Below are positions 44,501 through 54,700 of a stretch of 64,000 bases of DNA, piece after piece. A program made the position numbers and the translations under genes. Origin of the DNA: Butyricimonas paravirosa. GTDB lineage: Bacteria > Bacteroidota > Bacteroidia > Bacteroidales > Marinifilaceae. Each line of letters starts with the position of its first letter. Position 1 is the first letter of the stretch. The notes beneath the pieces are model-generated. The model was given only the letters and a program-made list of their open reading frames with translations, made no database searches and had not been told where the DNA came from. The stretch is taken from the NCBI RefSeq assembly GCF_032878955.1, contig NZ_CP043839.1, positions 3,348,001-3,412,000 of the forward strand, written 5' to 3'.

Positions 44501-45099
44501 ACGGAACGAGAGACACGATTATCGAGACAGCTTTTTTGTTGTTCCTGAAAAAAGGATTCAAGGCGGTTACGCTTACCGACTTGGAGAAGGCCGTGGGGAT
44601 GACGAAAGGGACGTTTTATTATCATTTCTTGAACAAGGAGGAGGTTTTGAAAGAGGGGGTGACGAGGTATTACCGTATGTTGAATAACCGACGGGCCGAG
44701 GAGATGAGCCGGGTACATTCGTTGCGGGAGTTTGTTGACCTGACGATCCATAACTTGGAAAGTATCGGTCATTACGGGGCGAAACGTTTGGATAGTGATA
44801 TTCCCGAAATTTTGTGTCTATCGCTGATGGTGGAGGTGATTTCCCTGTATCCGGAGTTTAAACAGATGGTGAGTGACACGAAAATCTCGTGGATGTCGAA
44901 GTTGGAAGGTGTTATCTTAGAGGCAAAACGAGAGAGGGAGATAAGAGATGACGTGGACACGTCGATTTTGGCAAAGAATTTGCTGAACATAAGCATTGGG
45001 TTGATAAATTACATTGTTATGCATCAAGATATTTCTTATGCTTTATCATCGGTGCGTTACCAGTATGAACAACTTTATTCGTTAGTAAAAGCTCGATAA
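44497..45099 (+). CDS. TetR/AcrR-family regulator (second of tandem pair)
   Basis: A 200-residue paralogue of the upstream regulator, overlapping it by four bases. The HTH is DTIIETAFLLFLKKGFKAVTLTDLEKAVGMTKGTFYYHFLNKEEVL, clearly related to its neighbour's (TKGAFYYYF versus TKGTFYYHF). The ligand domain is more diverged (SIGHYGAKRLDSDIPEILCLSLMVEV), which suggests a different inducer or a heterodimer. The efflux operon starts 75 bases downstream. Confidence 0.93.
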   Translation: MNGTRDTIIETAFLLFLKKGFKAVTLTDLEKAVGMTKGTFYYHFLNKEEVLKEGVTRYYRMLNNRRAEEMSRVHSLREFVDLTIHNLESIGHYGAKRLDSDIPEILCLSLMVEVISLYPEFKQMVSDTKISWMSKLEGVILEAKREREIRDDVDTSILAKNLLNISIGLINYIVMHQDISYALSSVRYQYEQLYSLVKAR

Positions 45100-45174
45100 A
45101 GTTTTTACGGGAGTACATACCGGAAAGTATAAATTTGAAGAGACTTGAAGTTAGAATATAAAAACGAGAAAGTG

Positions 45175-46626
45175 ATGAAGAGGATTACGGAATGTAAATC
45201 TGGATTAAGTTTAATTGTTGTACTACTGTGCTTTATCTTGCAGTCGAATGCGCAGGGGGTGTTAAGTTTGGAGGATTGTCGGCGGTTGGCGATAGAGAAC
45301 AACAAGAAACTGAAAATTGCAGATGAGGACGTGAAGGCAAGTGAGGCGCAAAGAGCCGAGGCTTTCACGAGGTATTTGCCTAGTATTGACGCTGTGGGCG
45401 TGTATTTGCGCAACCAGAAAGAGATTAATTTGTTGTCGGATGATGCCCATTTACCTGTCGGGTCGATTGGCTCGGACGGGAAGTTCACGTTTCGTCCCGA
45501 TCAGTTGATGATGGGGGCGGATGGGAAGCCGGTGATGGTGAACGGGCAGTATGTCCCGAAGGATTACGCCCTGTTGCCAAAGGAGGCGATGACCGTGGAC
45601 GAACGAAACTTAGGAATTGTGCAGGTCGGGTTGACCCAGCCGATTTACATGGGAGGGAAGATCAGGGCTTATAATCAGATTGCCGGGTTGTCGGAGCAGT
45701 TGGCAAAGAGCAAGCGGTCGCAGGAGTTGCAGAACGTGATTCTCTCGACGGACGAGGCTTACTGGCAGATCGTTTCCTTGGTAAACCGGAAGAAATTGGC
45801 GGATAAGTACGTGGAGACGTTGACGAAGTTCGTGCATGATGTCGAGTTGATGCACACGACGGGGGTAGCAACCAAAGCGGACGTGCTTTCCGTGCGGGTG
45901 AAACTGAACGAGGGGGAGATGGTCCAAACGAAGGTGGACAACGGGTTGAGTTTGTCCCGGATGTTGTTGAACCAGATTTGCGGTTTACCGACAGACACGA
46001 TCGTGATGTTGAAAGAGGAGGTGGCAGACACGGACGTGGAGGAGGTGCCGACGGAGAGTTTGGAACGGGTGTATAGCCGACGTCCGGAGGTGGCGAGTTT
46101 ACAGCTGGCCACGGATATATATAAAAAGAAGGAGAAGATAGCTTTATCCGAGTATTTGCCGACGATTGCTTTAACGGCGAATTATTTGAGCAGCACGCCT
46201 TCTTTCTTTGACGGGGTAAGCACGAAGTTCGAAGGCATGTGGAGTGTGGGTGTCGGGATTAAAGCTCCGATATTCCATTGGGGAGCGTCACGCAAGAGTT
46301 TGCGTAACGCGAAAGCCCAGACTAACGCGATGAATTACAAGTTGCAGGAGGCAAAGGAGCAGATCGAGTTACAGGTGAGCCAGTCGGAATTCAAGATGAA
46401 GGAGGTGACGAAGAAGTTGGCGATGGCCCGTAAGAATCTGGAACGGGCGGAGGAAAATCTGAAGTTCGCGAATTTGGGTTTCAAGGAGGGTACGATACCC
46501 GTGCTGAACGTGCTAGAGGCGCAAACGGCTTGGTTGACGGCGAATTCGGAGCTGATCGATACGCAGATCGAGGCCCGGTTGTGTAAGGTTTATTTGGAGA
46601 GAGCTTATGGAACACTGGAATTTTAG
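45175..46626 (+). CDS. TolC-family outer-membrane efflux protein (first)
   Basis: About 483 residues, signal peptide ending near ILQSNA|QG. Two OEP repeats with long helices (LSLEDCRRLAIENNKKLKIADEDVKASEAQ; KEQIELQVSQSEFKMKEVTKKLAMARKNLERAEENLKFANLGFKEGTI) and the conserved tail NVLEAQTAWL. It forms the outer-membrane duct for the HlyD/ABC-2 proteins next to it or the RND pump further down. ATG 45175 gives the signal peptide. The operon has a second TolC at 54872, and the two share the QPIYMGGKIR phrase. Confidence 0.93.
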   Translation: MKRITECKSGLSLIVVLLCFILQSNAQGVLSLEDCRRLAIENNKKLKIADEDVKASEAQRAEAFTRYLPSIDAVGVYLRNQKEINLLSDDAHLPVGSIGSDGKFTFRPDQLMMGADGKPVMVNGQYVPKDYALLPKEAMTVDERNLGIVQVGLTQPIYMGGKIRAYNQIAGLSEQLAKSKRSQELQNVILSTDEAYWQIVSLVNRKKLADKYVETLTKFVHDVELMHTTGVATKADVLSVRVKLNEGEMVQTKVDNGLSLSRMLLNQICGLPTDTIVMLKEEVADTDVEEVPTESLERVYSRRPEVASLQLATDIYKKKEKIALSEYLPTIALTANYLSSTPSFFDGVSTKFEGMWSVGVGIKAPIFHWGASRKSLRNAKAQTNAMNYKLQEAKEQIELQVSQSEFKMKEVTKKLAMARKNLERAEENLKFANLGFKEGTIPVLNVLEAQTAWLTANSELIDTQIEARLCKVYLERAYGTLEF

Positions 46627-46654
46627 ATTTATGATACTAGATTTAAGATTAATT

Positions 46655-46759
46655 CCCTCTAGCTCCCCCTTTCCAAGGGGGAGAAACGGATGCGAGAAAC
46701 CGCCACAATGTAACAACGTAGCGTGTCCTCCCCCTGTGTAAGGGGGAGTTAGAGGGGGT
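46655..46759. repeat. Palindromic intergenic element, copy A
   Basis: Outer inverted repeat of 17 bases (46655-46671 with 46740-46756, 16 matching), with smaller C/G-run hairpins inside each arm and a core containing GAGAAACGGATGCGAGAAA and GTAGCGTGTCC. Copy B at 49241 shares the whole structure. AT-rich phrases such as CTAAATTCTAAATTTTAAAT flank it. Confidence 0.75.
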
Positions 46760-46812
46760 AGTTTTCCATTTTAAGTTTTAAACTCTAAATTCTAAATTTT
46801 AAATTAATTGTT

Positions 46813-47805
46813 ATGAGTGAAAAGAAAGTAAGCGGGAAGGTATTGATGTTTACAGGGATCGTGATCATCGTATTTTTGGTTGCTATATTCGGGTTTATTT
46901 TTTGGGAACCGGTGCCGGAGATGATTCAAGGTGAGGCGGAGGTCACGGAAGTACGGATTTCCGGGAAGGTTCCGGGGAGGATTGAGCGTTTTTTAGTGGA
47001 CGAGGGGGATCAGGTGATGAAAGGAGATACGGTGGCGATTTTGGATAGTCCGGAGGTGATGGCAAAATTTAATCAGGCACAGGCAGCGGAAGAGGCTGCC
47101 CAAGCATTGAGCGATAAGGCCCAGAAGGGAGCCCGTGAGGAACAGAAAGCGATGGCCTTCCAAACGTGGAAAAAAGCACAGGCGGCTCTTGATGTGGCAA
47201 AGAAGTCTTTTGACCGGGTGCAGAAGTTGTTTGAAAATGATGTGGTTTCCGCACAGAAACGTGATGAGGCCGAGGCCAATTATAAAGCGATGCTAGCCAC
47301 GGAGCAGGCAGCGAAGGCTCAGTATGAGATGGCGAAGAACGGGGCGGAGAAGGAAGATAAATTGGCGGCCGAGGCTCAGGTGAACCGGGCAAGGGGGGCC
47401 GTGGAAGAAGTTAGTTCTTATATTAAGGAGACATTTTTGATTTCACCGATTTCGGGAGAGATTTCCGAACGTTATCCGAAGGTGGGAGAGTTGGTGGGGA
47501 CGGGGTCCCCCGTGATGAACGTGCTGGACTTGGAGGATATGTGGGTGGTTTTTAACGTGCGAGAGGATTTATTGGGCGACTTGAAGATGGGAACCGTGTT
47601 CACGGGGTATATTCCCGCTTTGAACAATAAGGAGGTGCAGTTGAAAGTGACTCACATGAAGAATATGGGTACTTATGCTGCTTGGAGAGCAACGAAGACA
47701 ACCGGGCAGTATGATACGAAGACTTTCGAGGTGAAGGCTGTTCCCACGGAAAAGGTGGAGGGGTTGAGACCGGGGATGAGCGTGCTGAAAAGAGCTAAAA
47801 ACTAA
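46813..47805 (+). CDS. HlyD-family membrane fusion protein
   Basis: A 330-residue periplasmic adaptor anchored by one N-terminal helix (MFTGIVIIVFLVAIFGFIFW). The lipoyl halves are VRISGKVPGRIERFLVDEGDQVMKGDTVAIL and ISPISGEISERYPKVGELVGTGSPVM; between them lies a long coiled-coil hairpin (about 90-195, AQAAEEAAQALSDKAQ). It should bridge the ABC-2 permeases encoded next and a TolC. The start is fixed by the membrane anchor. Confidence 0.92.
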   Translation: MSEKKVSGKVLMFTGIVIIVFLVAIFGFIFWEPVPEMIQGEAEVTEVRISGKVPGRIERFLVDEGDQVMKGDTVAILDSPEVMAKFNQAQAAEEAAQALSDKAQKGAREEQKAMAFQTWKKAQAALDVAKKSFDRVQKLFENDVVSAQKRDEAEANYKAMLATEQAAKAQYEMAKNGAEKEDKLAAEAQVNRARGAVEEVSSYIKETFLISPISGEISERYPKVGELVGTGSPVMNVLDLEDMWVVFNVREDLLGDLKMGTVFTGYIPALNNKEVQLKVTHMKNMGTYAAWRATKTTGQYDTKTFEVKAVPTEKVEGLRPGMSVLKRAKN

Positions 47806-47895
47806 AAGCTAAAAATTAAAAGTTTAGAATTTAAAGTAATGTAGAGTTTAAAATTTAGAATGAAGTGTTTCCCGAAGACGGTGAGTAACTTAGCT

Positions 47896-47940
47896 CTCCC
47901 TCTGTTTATAGAGGGAGTACCCGAAGGGGGAGGGAGTTCA
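47896..47940. repeat. Short palindromic intergenic element
   Basis: Hairpin CTCCCTC / GAGGGAG (47896-47902 with 47911-47917, eight-base loop) followed by CCCGAAGGGGGAGGGAG. It is simpler than copies A and B, but sits in the same kind of spacer with flanking AT-rich TTTAGAATTT/TCTAAAAT phrases. Confidence 0.55.
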
Positions 47941-47976
47941 ATCTAAAATCTAGAATCATAAATCTAAAATTAATCT

Positions 47977-49149
47977 ATGCGTGAGAATATAAGGGCTTTG
48001 GGGGTGTTGATGAAACGGGAGGTCCGGATGTTGGCAGAACGTCGGATCTACTGGTTTGTGATGATCTTCGCACCTTTGTTCTGTTTCCTGTTTTTCATGG
48101 ATTTGTTGAAAGACGGGTTGCCGAAAAAGTTGCCTGTGGCCGTGGTGGATGAGGATAATACCACGACTTCCCGTTCTTTGGTACGTTCGTTGAACACGTT
48201 TGCCCAGACGGACGTGGTGATGCGCACGGCGAATTTTAGCGAGGCACGAGAGGCTTTGCAGCGGGGGGATGTTTACGGGATTTTTTATATCCCGGCGGAC
48301 TTCCGGCGGGATGCATCGACAGGGGGAGAGCCCGTGTTATCGTTTTACACGAATGATACTTATTTTCTGGCGGGTTCTTTGTTGTATAAAGATATGCGGA
48401 TGCAATCAAATTTAGCGAATGGAGCGGTTCAACAAACGTTATTGCTGGCGAAGGGAGAGGGCGGGCCGTTGCTCGCCGCTAAGCTGATGCCGATCGTACT
48501 AGATACGCACCCGTTGAATAACCCGTGGTTGAGTTACGCTGTCTATTTGGCGAATTTCCTTTTACCTGCATTCTTGTGTATGTTCGTGATGTTTACCACG
48601 GTGTACAGTATTAGTGAGGAGATTAAGCGGAGGACTTCAAGAGAGTGGTTGGAGGCAGGAAATGGTTCTATTATCGTGGCATTAATGGGGAAACTTGTTC
48701 CGCAGGCGTTGATTTTCACGGCGATGGGGATGCTTGCTCTTTCCATGTTGTATGGTTATGCTCATTTCCCGTTAAATAGTGGATTTTTCCCGATGTTTTT
48801 GGCTATGGTACTGATGATTCTTGCCTCTCAGTGTTTTGCCCTGTTTGTTACGGGAATAACTCGTCGGAGTAGGATCGCATTGAGTGCGTGTGCTTTGTGG
48901 GGCGTGTTGTCATTTTCGATATGCGGTTTTACTTATCCGGTGCGTTCCATGCCGGAGCTGGCTCAGATCGGGTCGAATTTGTTCCAGATGCGTCACTATT
49001 TTTTGATATACGTGGATCAGGCTTTGAATGGTATTCCGATGATATTTTCCTGGCAGAGTTATGCGGCATTGATGGTATATCTGTTCTTGCCGATTTTTAT
49101 CCTGCCGAAGTTGAAGTTGGATTTGTTGGAGTTTAAGTATTTGCCATAA
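47977..49149 (+). CDS. ABC-2 type permease (first of pair)
   Basis: A 390-residue inner-membrane protein: one N-terminal helix (IYWFVMIFAPLFCFLFFMDLL), a periplasmic domain of about 130 residues (VAVVDEDNTTTSRSLVRSLNTF ... YGIFYIPADFRRD), then five helices (for example FLLPAFLCMFVMFTTVYSI and MFLAMVLMILASQCFALF). This layout matches the YhhJ/YbhS-type ABC-2 group that works with a HlyD protein. No ATP-binding subunit is encoded anywhere in this operon. Confidence 0.92.
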   Translation: MRENIRALGVLMKREVRMLAERRIYWFVMIFAPLFCFLFFMDLLKDGLPKKLPVAVVDEDNTTTSRSLVRSLNTFAQTDVVMRTANFSEAREALQRGDVYGIFYIPADFRRDASTGGEPVLSFYTNDTYFLAGSLLYKDMRMQSNLANGAVQQTLLLAKGEGGPLLAAKLMPIVLDTHPLNNPWLSYAVYLANFLLPAFLCMFVMFTTVYSISEEIKRRTSREWLEAGNGSIIVALMGKLVPQALIFTAMGMLALSMLYGYAHFPLNSGFFPMFLAMVLMILASQCFALFVTGITRRSRIALSACALWGVLSFSICGFTYPVRSMPELAQIGSNLFQMRHYFLIYVDQALNGIPMIFSWQSYAALMVYLFLPIFILPKLKLDLLEFKYLP

Positions 49150-49170
49150 ATCGTTGAAAACGATTTATGG
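49144..49170 (+). other. Hairpin overlapping the first ABC-2 permease stop
   Basis: Perfect 12-pair stem CCATAAATCGTT / AACGATTTATGG (49144-49155 with 49159-49170), GAA loop, including the TAA stop. No T-run follows. Directly after it comes GGTTACAGGTTGGCAGGTTG, with CAGGTTG-like units in a row. Confidence 0.6.
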
Positions 49171-49240
49171 GTTACAGGTTGGCAGGTTGCAGGTTGGAAT
49201 GAGTTTGAAATTTAGAGTTTAGAATTTAGAATGAAAAAGA

Positions 49241-49352
49241 CTACCCCCTCTAACTCCCCCTTACACAAGGGGAGAAACGGACGCAAGAAATTGCTACAAT
49301 GTTTTCAATGTAGCGTGTCCTCCTCCTTTTCAAGGGGGAATTAGAGGGGGTT
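49241..49352. repeat. Palindromic intergenic element, copy B
   Basis: Outer inverted repeat of 19 bases (49244-49262 with 49332-49350, 18 matching). The core is nearly the same as copy A: GAGAAACGGACGCAAGAAA and GTAGCGTGTCCTCC, with a small central stem GCTACA / TGTAGC. The size and structure suggest a non-coding mobile or REP-like repeat. Confidence 0.75.
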
Positions 49353-49388
49353 AATCTAAAATCAAAAATCATTAAATCTAAAATTGAA

Positions 49389-50564
49389 ATGGGTTTTTGG
49401 ACGGATATATATTATGTTTTTAAACGAGAGTTTTACGCGGTGTTTCGGGATCATGCCGTGCTGACTTTTTTCGTGGCGTTGATGTTGGGGTACCCGGTGG
49501 TTTACACGTTTATATATAGTAATGAGGTGGCGAGGGAAGTGCCTGTGGCGGTGGTGGATCATTCGAAGTCAGCGTTGAGCCGGGAGTTTATCCGGAATTG
49601 GGATGCCACGGCGAGTGTGGACGTGGTGGCCCGTTGTGAGGATATGGAGGCGGCGAAGTTGCTGATGTATAAGAAAGATATTTACGGGATTCTTGAGGTC
49701 CCCTCTGATTTTAGTAAGAACGTGGCCCGGGGGGAACAGGCTCACGTATCTCTTTATTGCGATATGGGAGCTTTGCTGAATTACAAGGCTTTGTTGACGG
49801 CCGGGACGGACGTTTCTTTGGCGATGGGGAAGGATATACAGGTACAGGGGATGGAGTATGCCACGGAGATCACTGAACAGATTGCGTCTTCTCCCGTACG
49901 GATTCAAGACGTGAAGTTGTTTAATCCGCAAGGAGGTTTCACTTCTTTTTTGATCCCGGCGGTGTTGATTTTGGTGGTGCAGCAGTCGTTATTGTTGGGA
50001 GTGGGAACGATTACAGGGACAGAGCGGGATCGACGTCGGAAAGGGTTGTTGTTACCTGCGAATAAGCATTTTCGTCGTCCGGCACGGGTAGTTTTAGGGA
50101 AGGCTTTTGCTTATTTGCCTATTTATTTCGTGATGAGTTATTGGGTGTTTTTCATCGTGCCTCGTTTGTTCGGGATGACCCAGGTGGGGGAACGGGGGGA
50201 ACTGATGTTGTTTTTGTTCCCGTTTTTGCTGGCGTGTACCTTTTTTGCTATTGCTATGTCGTTTTTTAGTCGCGAACGGGAAATGCCTTTCTTGATATTC
50301 GTGTTCACGTCTGTGCCGTTGATGTTTATTTCCGGAATTTCTTGGCCGAAGTCAGCAATACCGGAATATTGGGTGTGGTTTGGAAAGTTGTTTCCTTCCT
50401 CGTTCGGGATTGACGGTTTCGTGAAAATTAATAATACAGGTGCCACGTTGTCAGAGGTGTTACCTGAATTTTGGGGGTTGTGTATATTGATGGTGTTTTA
50501 TTTTATTGTGGCATGTTTGTTGTATAAAAGAGAGTGTAAAAAGTTAAAATTTAACATGGTTTAG
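49389..50564 (+). CDS. ABC-2 type permease (second of pair)
   Basis: A 391-residue paralogue of the previous permease: N-terminal helix (VLTFFVALMLGYPVVYTFIYS), periplasmic domain (VAVVDHSKSALSREFIRNWD ... YGILEVPSDFSKN) and five C-terminal helices (FLIPAVLILVVQQSLLLGVGTI onward). The two most likely form a heterodimeric channel. The end is followed after 15 bases by the RND adaptor gene, so both pump types share one transcription unit. Confidence 0.92.
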   Translation: MGFWTDIYYVFKREFYAVFRDHAVLTFFVALMLGYPVVYTFIYSNEVAREVPVAVVDHSKSALSREFIRNWDATASVDVVARCEDMEAAKLLMYKKDIYGILEVPSDFSKNVARGEQAHVSLYCDMGALLNYKALLTAGTDVSLAMGKDIQVQGMEYATEITEQIASSPVRIQDVKLFNPQGGFTSFLIPAVLILVVQQSLLLGVGTITGTERDRRRKGLLLPANKHFRRPARVVLGKAFAYLPIYFVMSYWVFFIVPRLFGMTQVGERGELMLFLFPFLLACTFFAIAMSFFSREREMPFLIFVFTSVPLMFISGISWPKSAIPEYWVWFGKLFPSSFGIDGFVKINNTGATLSEVLPEFWGLCILMVFYFIVACLLYKRECKKLKFNMV

Positions 50565-50579
50565 TGATAAAATTGGAAA

Positions 50580-51647
50580 ATGATGAAAGGTGTTGTATTT
50601 TCTTTGCTTGGGTTGATTTTATTGATGTGTGCCTGTGGAAGTTCTAAAACAAAGCAGGAACGCGGTAAGGCTACGGTGCAGGCCGATACGGTGAAAAGTT
50701 ACCAAGGGGAATTGTCGATTATTTATCCGGGAAAGATCAAGGCGGCTTCAGAGGTAAAGCTGTCATTTCGAGTGGCCGGACCTATTCGGGCGGTGTTGCC
50801 GGAAGTGGGGGCGTTCGTGAAGAAGGGAGAGTTGATTGCCGAGATTGATCCGAGAGATTACGAGATTCAACTTTCAGCGACAGAGGCGGAGTACAATCAA
50901 GTGAAGGAGGAAGCCGGAAGGGTCATCGAGTTATATAACCGGGGGAGCGTTCCGGTGAATGACTACGATAAGGCCGTGGCTGGGGTTAAGCAAATTACGG
51001 CAAAGTATGATGCCCATAAGAACGCCTTGGCTGATACTCGTCTGACAGCACCTTTCGACGGGTATATTCAGAAAAAATATTATGATTCTCACGAGACGGT
51101 AGCTGCCGGTTACCCCGTGGTGTCTATGATTAATAGTAATTATTTTGACGTGGATATTGATATTCCGTCCAGTGATTTTGTACGACAAGATTTGTTTAAG
51201 TCGTTTTCTTGTACGATTGACGTGTTCCCGGGACAAGTTTTCCCGTTAGAGTTGATTGAAATTACTCGGAAGGCGAACTTGAATCAGTTGTACCGGATGC
51301 GTCTACGTCTGAAACCCGTGCCGGGAGTGGATATTGCAGCAGGGATGAGCGTAAACGTGACGATCGAGTATAACCCGAACGAGGAGGCGTTGACGGTGGT
51401 GCCGTTGTCTGCGATGTTCGAAGAAAACGGGGAATCTGCTGTGTGGGTATATAACCCGAAAGCTCAAAATGTGACCAGGCGTGTTATCCAGTTGAAAAAG
51501 TTGTTGAAAACAGGTGAGTTGATTGTTTCCGAAGGATTGGCAGCCGGGGAGATCGTTGTATCTGCTGGTGTGCATAGTTTGAAGGAAGGTATGTCCGTGG
51601 AATTATTGAAACCGGTTTCTAAAACAAATGTAGGGAAACTGCTTTAA
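50580..51647 (+). CDS. RND efflux periplasmic adaptor lipoprotein (AcrA-like)
   Basis: A 355-residue membrane fusion protein with a lipoprotein signal (LLMCACGSSKTKQ). Lipoyl halves VKLSFRVAGPIRAVLPEVGAFVKKGELIAEID and LTAPFDGYIQKKYYDSHETVAAG flank a short hairpin; beta-barrel and membrane-proximal domains follow (LRLKPVPGVDIAAGMSVNVTI, VVPLSAMFEENGESAVWVYN). It links the RND pump at 51731 to a TolC. ATGs at 50580 and 50583 are adjacent. Confidence 0.93.
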   Translation: MMKGVVFSLLGLILLMCACGSSKTKQERGKATVQADTVKSYQGELSIIYPGKIKAASEVKLSFRVAGPIRAVLPEVGAFVKKGELIAEIDPRDYEIQLSATEAEYNQVKEEAGRVIELYNRGSVPVNDYDKAVAGVKQITAKYDAHKNALADTRLTAPFDGYIQKKYYDSHETVAAGYPVVSMINSNYFDVDIDIPSSDFVRQDLFKSFSCTIDVFPGQVFPLELIEITRKANLNQLYRMRLRLKPVPGVDIAAGMSVNVTIEYNPNEEALTVVPLSAMFEENGESAVWVYNPKAQNVTRRVIQLKKLLKTGELIVSEGLAAGEIVVSAGVHSLKEGMSVELLKPVSKTNVGKLL

Positions 51648-51730
51648 TTTTAGATTTTAAATTTTAGATTCCGGCCGCACGAGGCTACGCGGAGAGAATT
51701 TAGAACCTGTAACCTTACGAAGGATTTGAT

Positions 51731-54700
51731 ATGATGAATTTAGCGGATTATGCATTAAATAATAGGGCGCTGGTAAAGTTTTTTATTGCAGTGCTGGTGA
51801 TTGGAGGTATTTTTGCCTTTAATTCGATGAGCAAGTTGGAAGACCCGGAAATCAAGGTAAAACAGGCGATGGTGGTTACGGTGTATCCCGGAGCTTCTGC
51901 TCATCAGGTGGAGTTGGAAGTAACGGATGTATTGGAGAAGTCGATTCGTTCAATGGGGGCAATCGGTAGTATTGAATCCAAGTCCATGGCGGATATGTCA
52001 TTGATCACGGTGGAGTTGGAGAGTACTGTGAGCCCGGACGAGTTGGAGCAGAAATGGGATATTCTGCGTCGAAAGGTGACGAATGCACAGGCCCAAATGC
52101 CGGATGGAGCGCGTCCTTCCGTGGTGATGGATGATTTCGGGGACGTGTATGGAATGTTTTATGCCATAACGACCGACGGGGTGGGTGACGAGCAGTTGTT
52201 GGATTATGCCCAGTTGGTGAAACGGGAGTTGCAAGATATTGAGGGGGTGCGTCGTGTTGAGATCTATGGGAACCGAACCCCGTGTATCAATATCGAGATG
52301 ATGCAGGATAAGATGGCAAATCTGGGGGTTCACCCGATGGAAGTGTTGTCCACGTTGAACAGTCAGAATAAAACCGTGTATCCTGGTTATTTCAATAGTG
52401 GGGATCAGCGTTTGCGGGTGGCTATTAATGATAGCTATAAGTCGATCGAGGATATTAAGAATCTAATTATACAGGGACACGAGGATGATCAGTTACGTTT
52501 GCGGGACATTGCGTCCATCACGGAAGGGTATGAGGACCCGGCCCGCAACGGGATGAAGTATGATGGCAAGCAGGCTTTCGGGTTGGCAATTTCCATGGAA
52601 AAAGGTGGGAATATCATTACTTTGGGAGAGAAGGTAGATCAGGAGTTACAGCAGTTGAAAGAGTCCCGGATTCCGGTGGGCGTGGATTTTCAGAAAGTAT
52701 TTTTTCAGCCAGACCGGGTGAGGGATGCCATTAATGTTTTCATGGTTAACTTGTTGGAATCGGTGGTAATCGTGATTCTTGTGCTGATGCTTACCATGGG
52801 ATTCCGGAGCGGGGTGATTATCGGAACCGGACTGGTGATTATCGTACTGGGCTCATTCGTGGTGCTTTATCTTTTTGACGGAACGTTACAACGGGTTTCG
52901 CTGGGGTCGCTGATTGTTGCCATGGGGATGCTGGTGGATAATGCGATCGTGATTGTCGACGGGATACTGGTTGATTTGGAGCGGGGCGTGAAACGTCCGG
53001 CCGCACTGACGAATATAGCGAAGAAGACGGCGATGCCTTTATTGGGGGCTACATTGATTGCTATCTTGGCGTTTTTCCCGATCTTTATTTCCCCGGATAC
53101 GACGGGCGAGTACGTGCGGGATTTGTTTATCGTGCTGGCGGTATCCCTGTTGTTGAGTTGGGTGTTGGCGTTGACGCATATCCCGATTCATGCGGATCAC
53201 TCGTTGAAAGTGAAACCGAAGAAGGCGAACGAGAATTTGTATGATAGTAAGATATACCGGTTGTTCCGGCAATTTCTTTCTTTTATGTTGTGGCACAAGT
53301 CCATGGCAATCGGGGTGGTCGTGGTTTTATTGGCAGTTACTGCATTCTTGTACCGCTATATTCCGCAAGGTTTCTTCCCGGATTTGAGTTACACACAGTT
53401 GTATATTGAATTTAAAATGCCGGAGGGTACCCGGGTGGAACGGGTCGAGTCGGATTTGGCAAGTATAGAGGATTATTTGTTGAGTCGTCCGGAAGTGACT
53501 CATGTAACGACGAGTGTCGGCGGGACTCCTGCCCGTTATAATCTGGTGCGTTCTATCGCGGAGCCCACGATGAGTTACGGGGAGTTGATCGTGGATTACA
53601 CGACCCCGGAAGAGTTGAAGGCGTCGATGACCGAGATTCAGGATTACTTGACGGCTCATTACCCGGATGCTTACGTGCGGATGAAACGTTATAATTTGAT
53701 GTACAAGAAGTACCCGATTGAGTTGATGTTCACGGGACCGGACCCGGCCGTGTTGAGAGAGTTGACGGAGAAAGCGGAACAGATTATGCGTGACGAACCC
53801 GCAATTACTTTGGTGACGAATGACTGGGAGCCGATGACTCCCACGTTGATGGTGGATTACTACCAGCCGATTGCCCGTTCCGTGGGACTTTCCCGTTCGG
53901 ATGTCGGTTTGTCAATGCTTGCAGCCACGGATGGAATGCCTGTGGGATCTTTCTACGAGGGAGTTCATGCAAAGCCTTTGTACATGAAGAGCGTGAATAG
54001 TGAGGGGGAGAAGGTGGAAGCACTGGATAATATTCCCGTTTGGAGTGTGCTGCCTTCGACGGCGGCTCTGAACGAGGAGTCGTTGAAGGGGTTGTTGATG
54101 GGGACGATGTCCGGGGAGGATTTGCTGGCCCAAAGTATAGGTTCTATCCCGTTGAATCAAGCCACGAAAGGTATTTCTTTGAAATGGGAAGATCCTGTTG
54201 TGCGACGTTATAACGGGCAGAGGGCTATGCGGGCGCAATGTAATAATGCTTTGGGGTACACGGCGGAGAGTGCCCGTGCGTTGATCGTAGAGAAGGTGGA
54301 TACGATTACTTTGCCCGAGGGCTACGCTAAGCAGTGGTTGGGAGAGCATAAGGCCAGCGGGGAGTCCATGAAATATTTGTTCGGGAATATTCCGTTAGCG
54401 GTTATTCTGATGATTGCGATACTGATCATGTTGTTCAAGGATTTCCGCAAGCCGATTATTATTTTCTGTTGTTTACCTTTGGCTGCAATCGGGATCGTGC
54501 TGGGAATGTTAATCAGTGGTAAAGAGTTTGGTTTCGTGGCGATTGTCGGTGCGTTGGGATTAGTCGGGATGATGATTAAGAACGGAGTGGTACTACTGGA
54601 TGAGATCGGGTTACAGATTGCTTCCGGGAAAGATCAGACGCAGGCTCTGCTGGATTCTTCTTCTTCTCGTTTCCGTCCGGTGATGATGGCGTCATTGACG

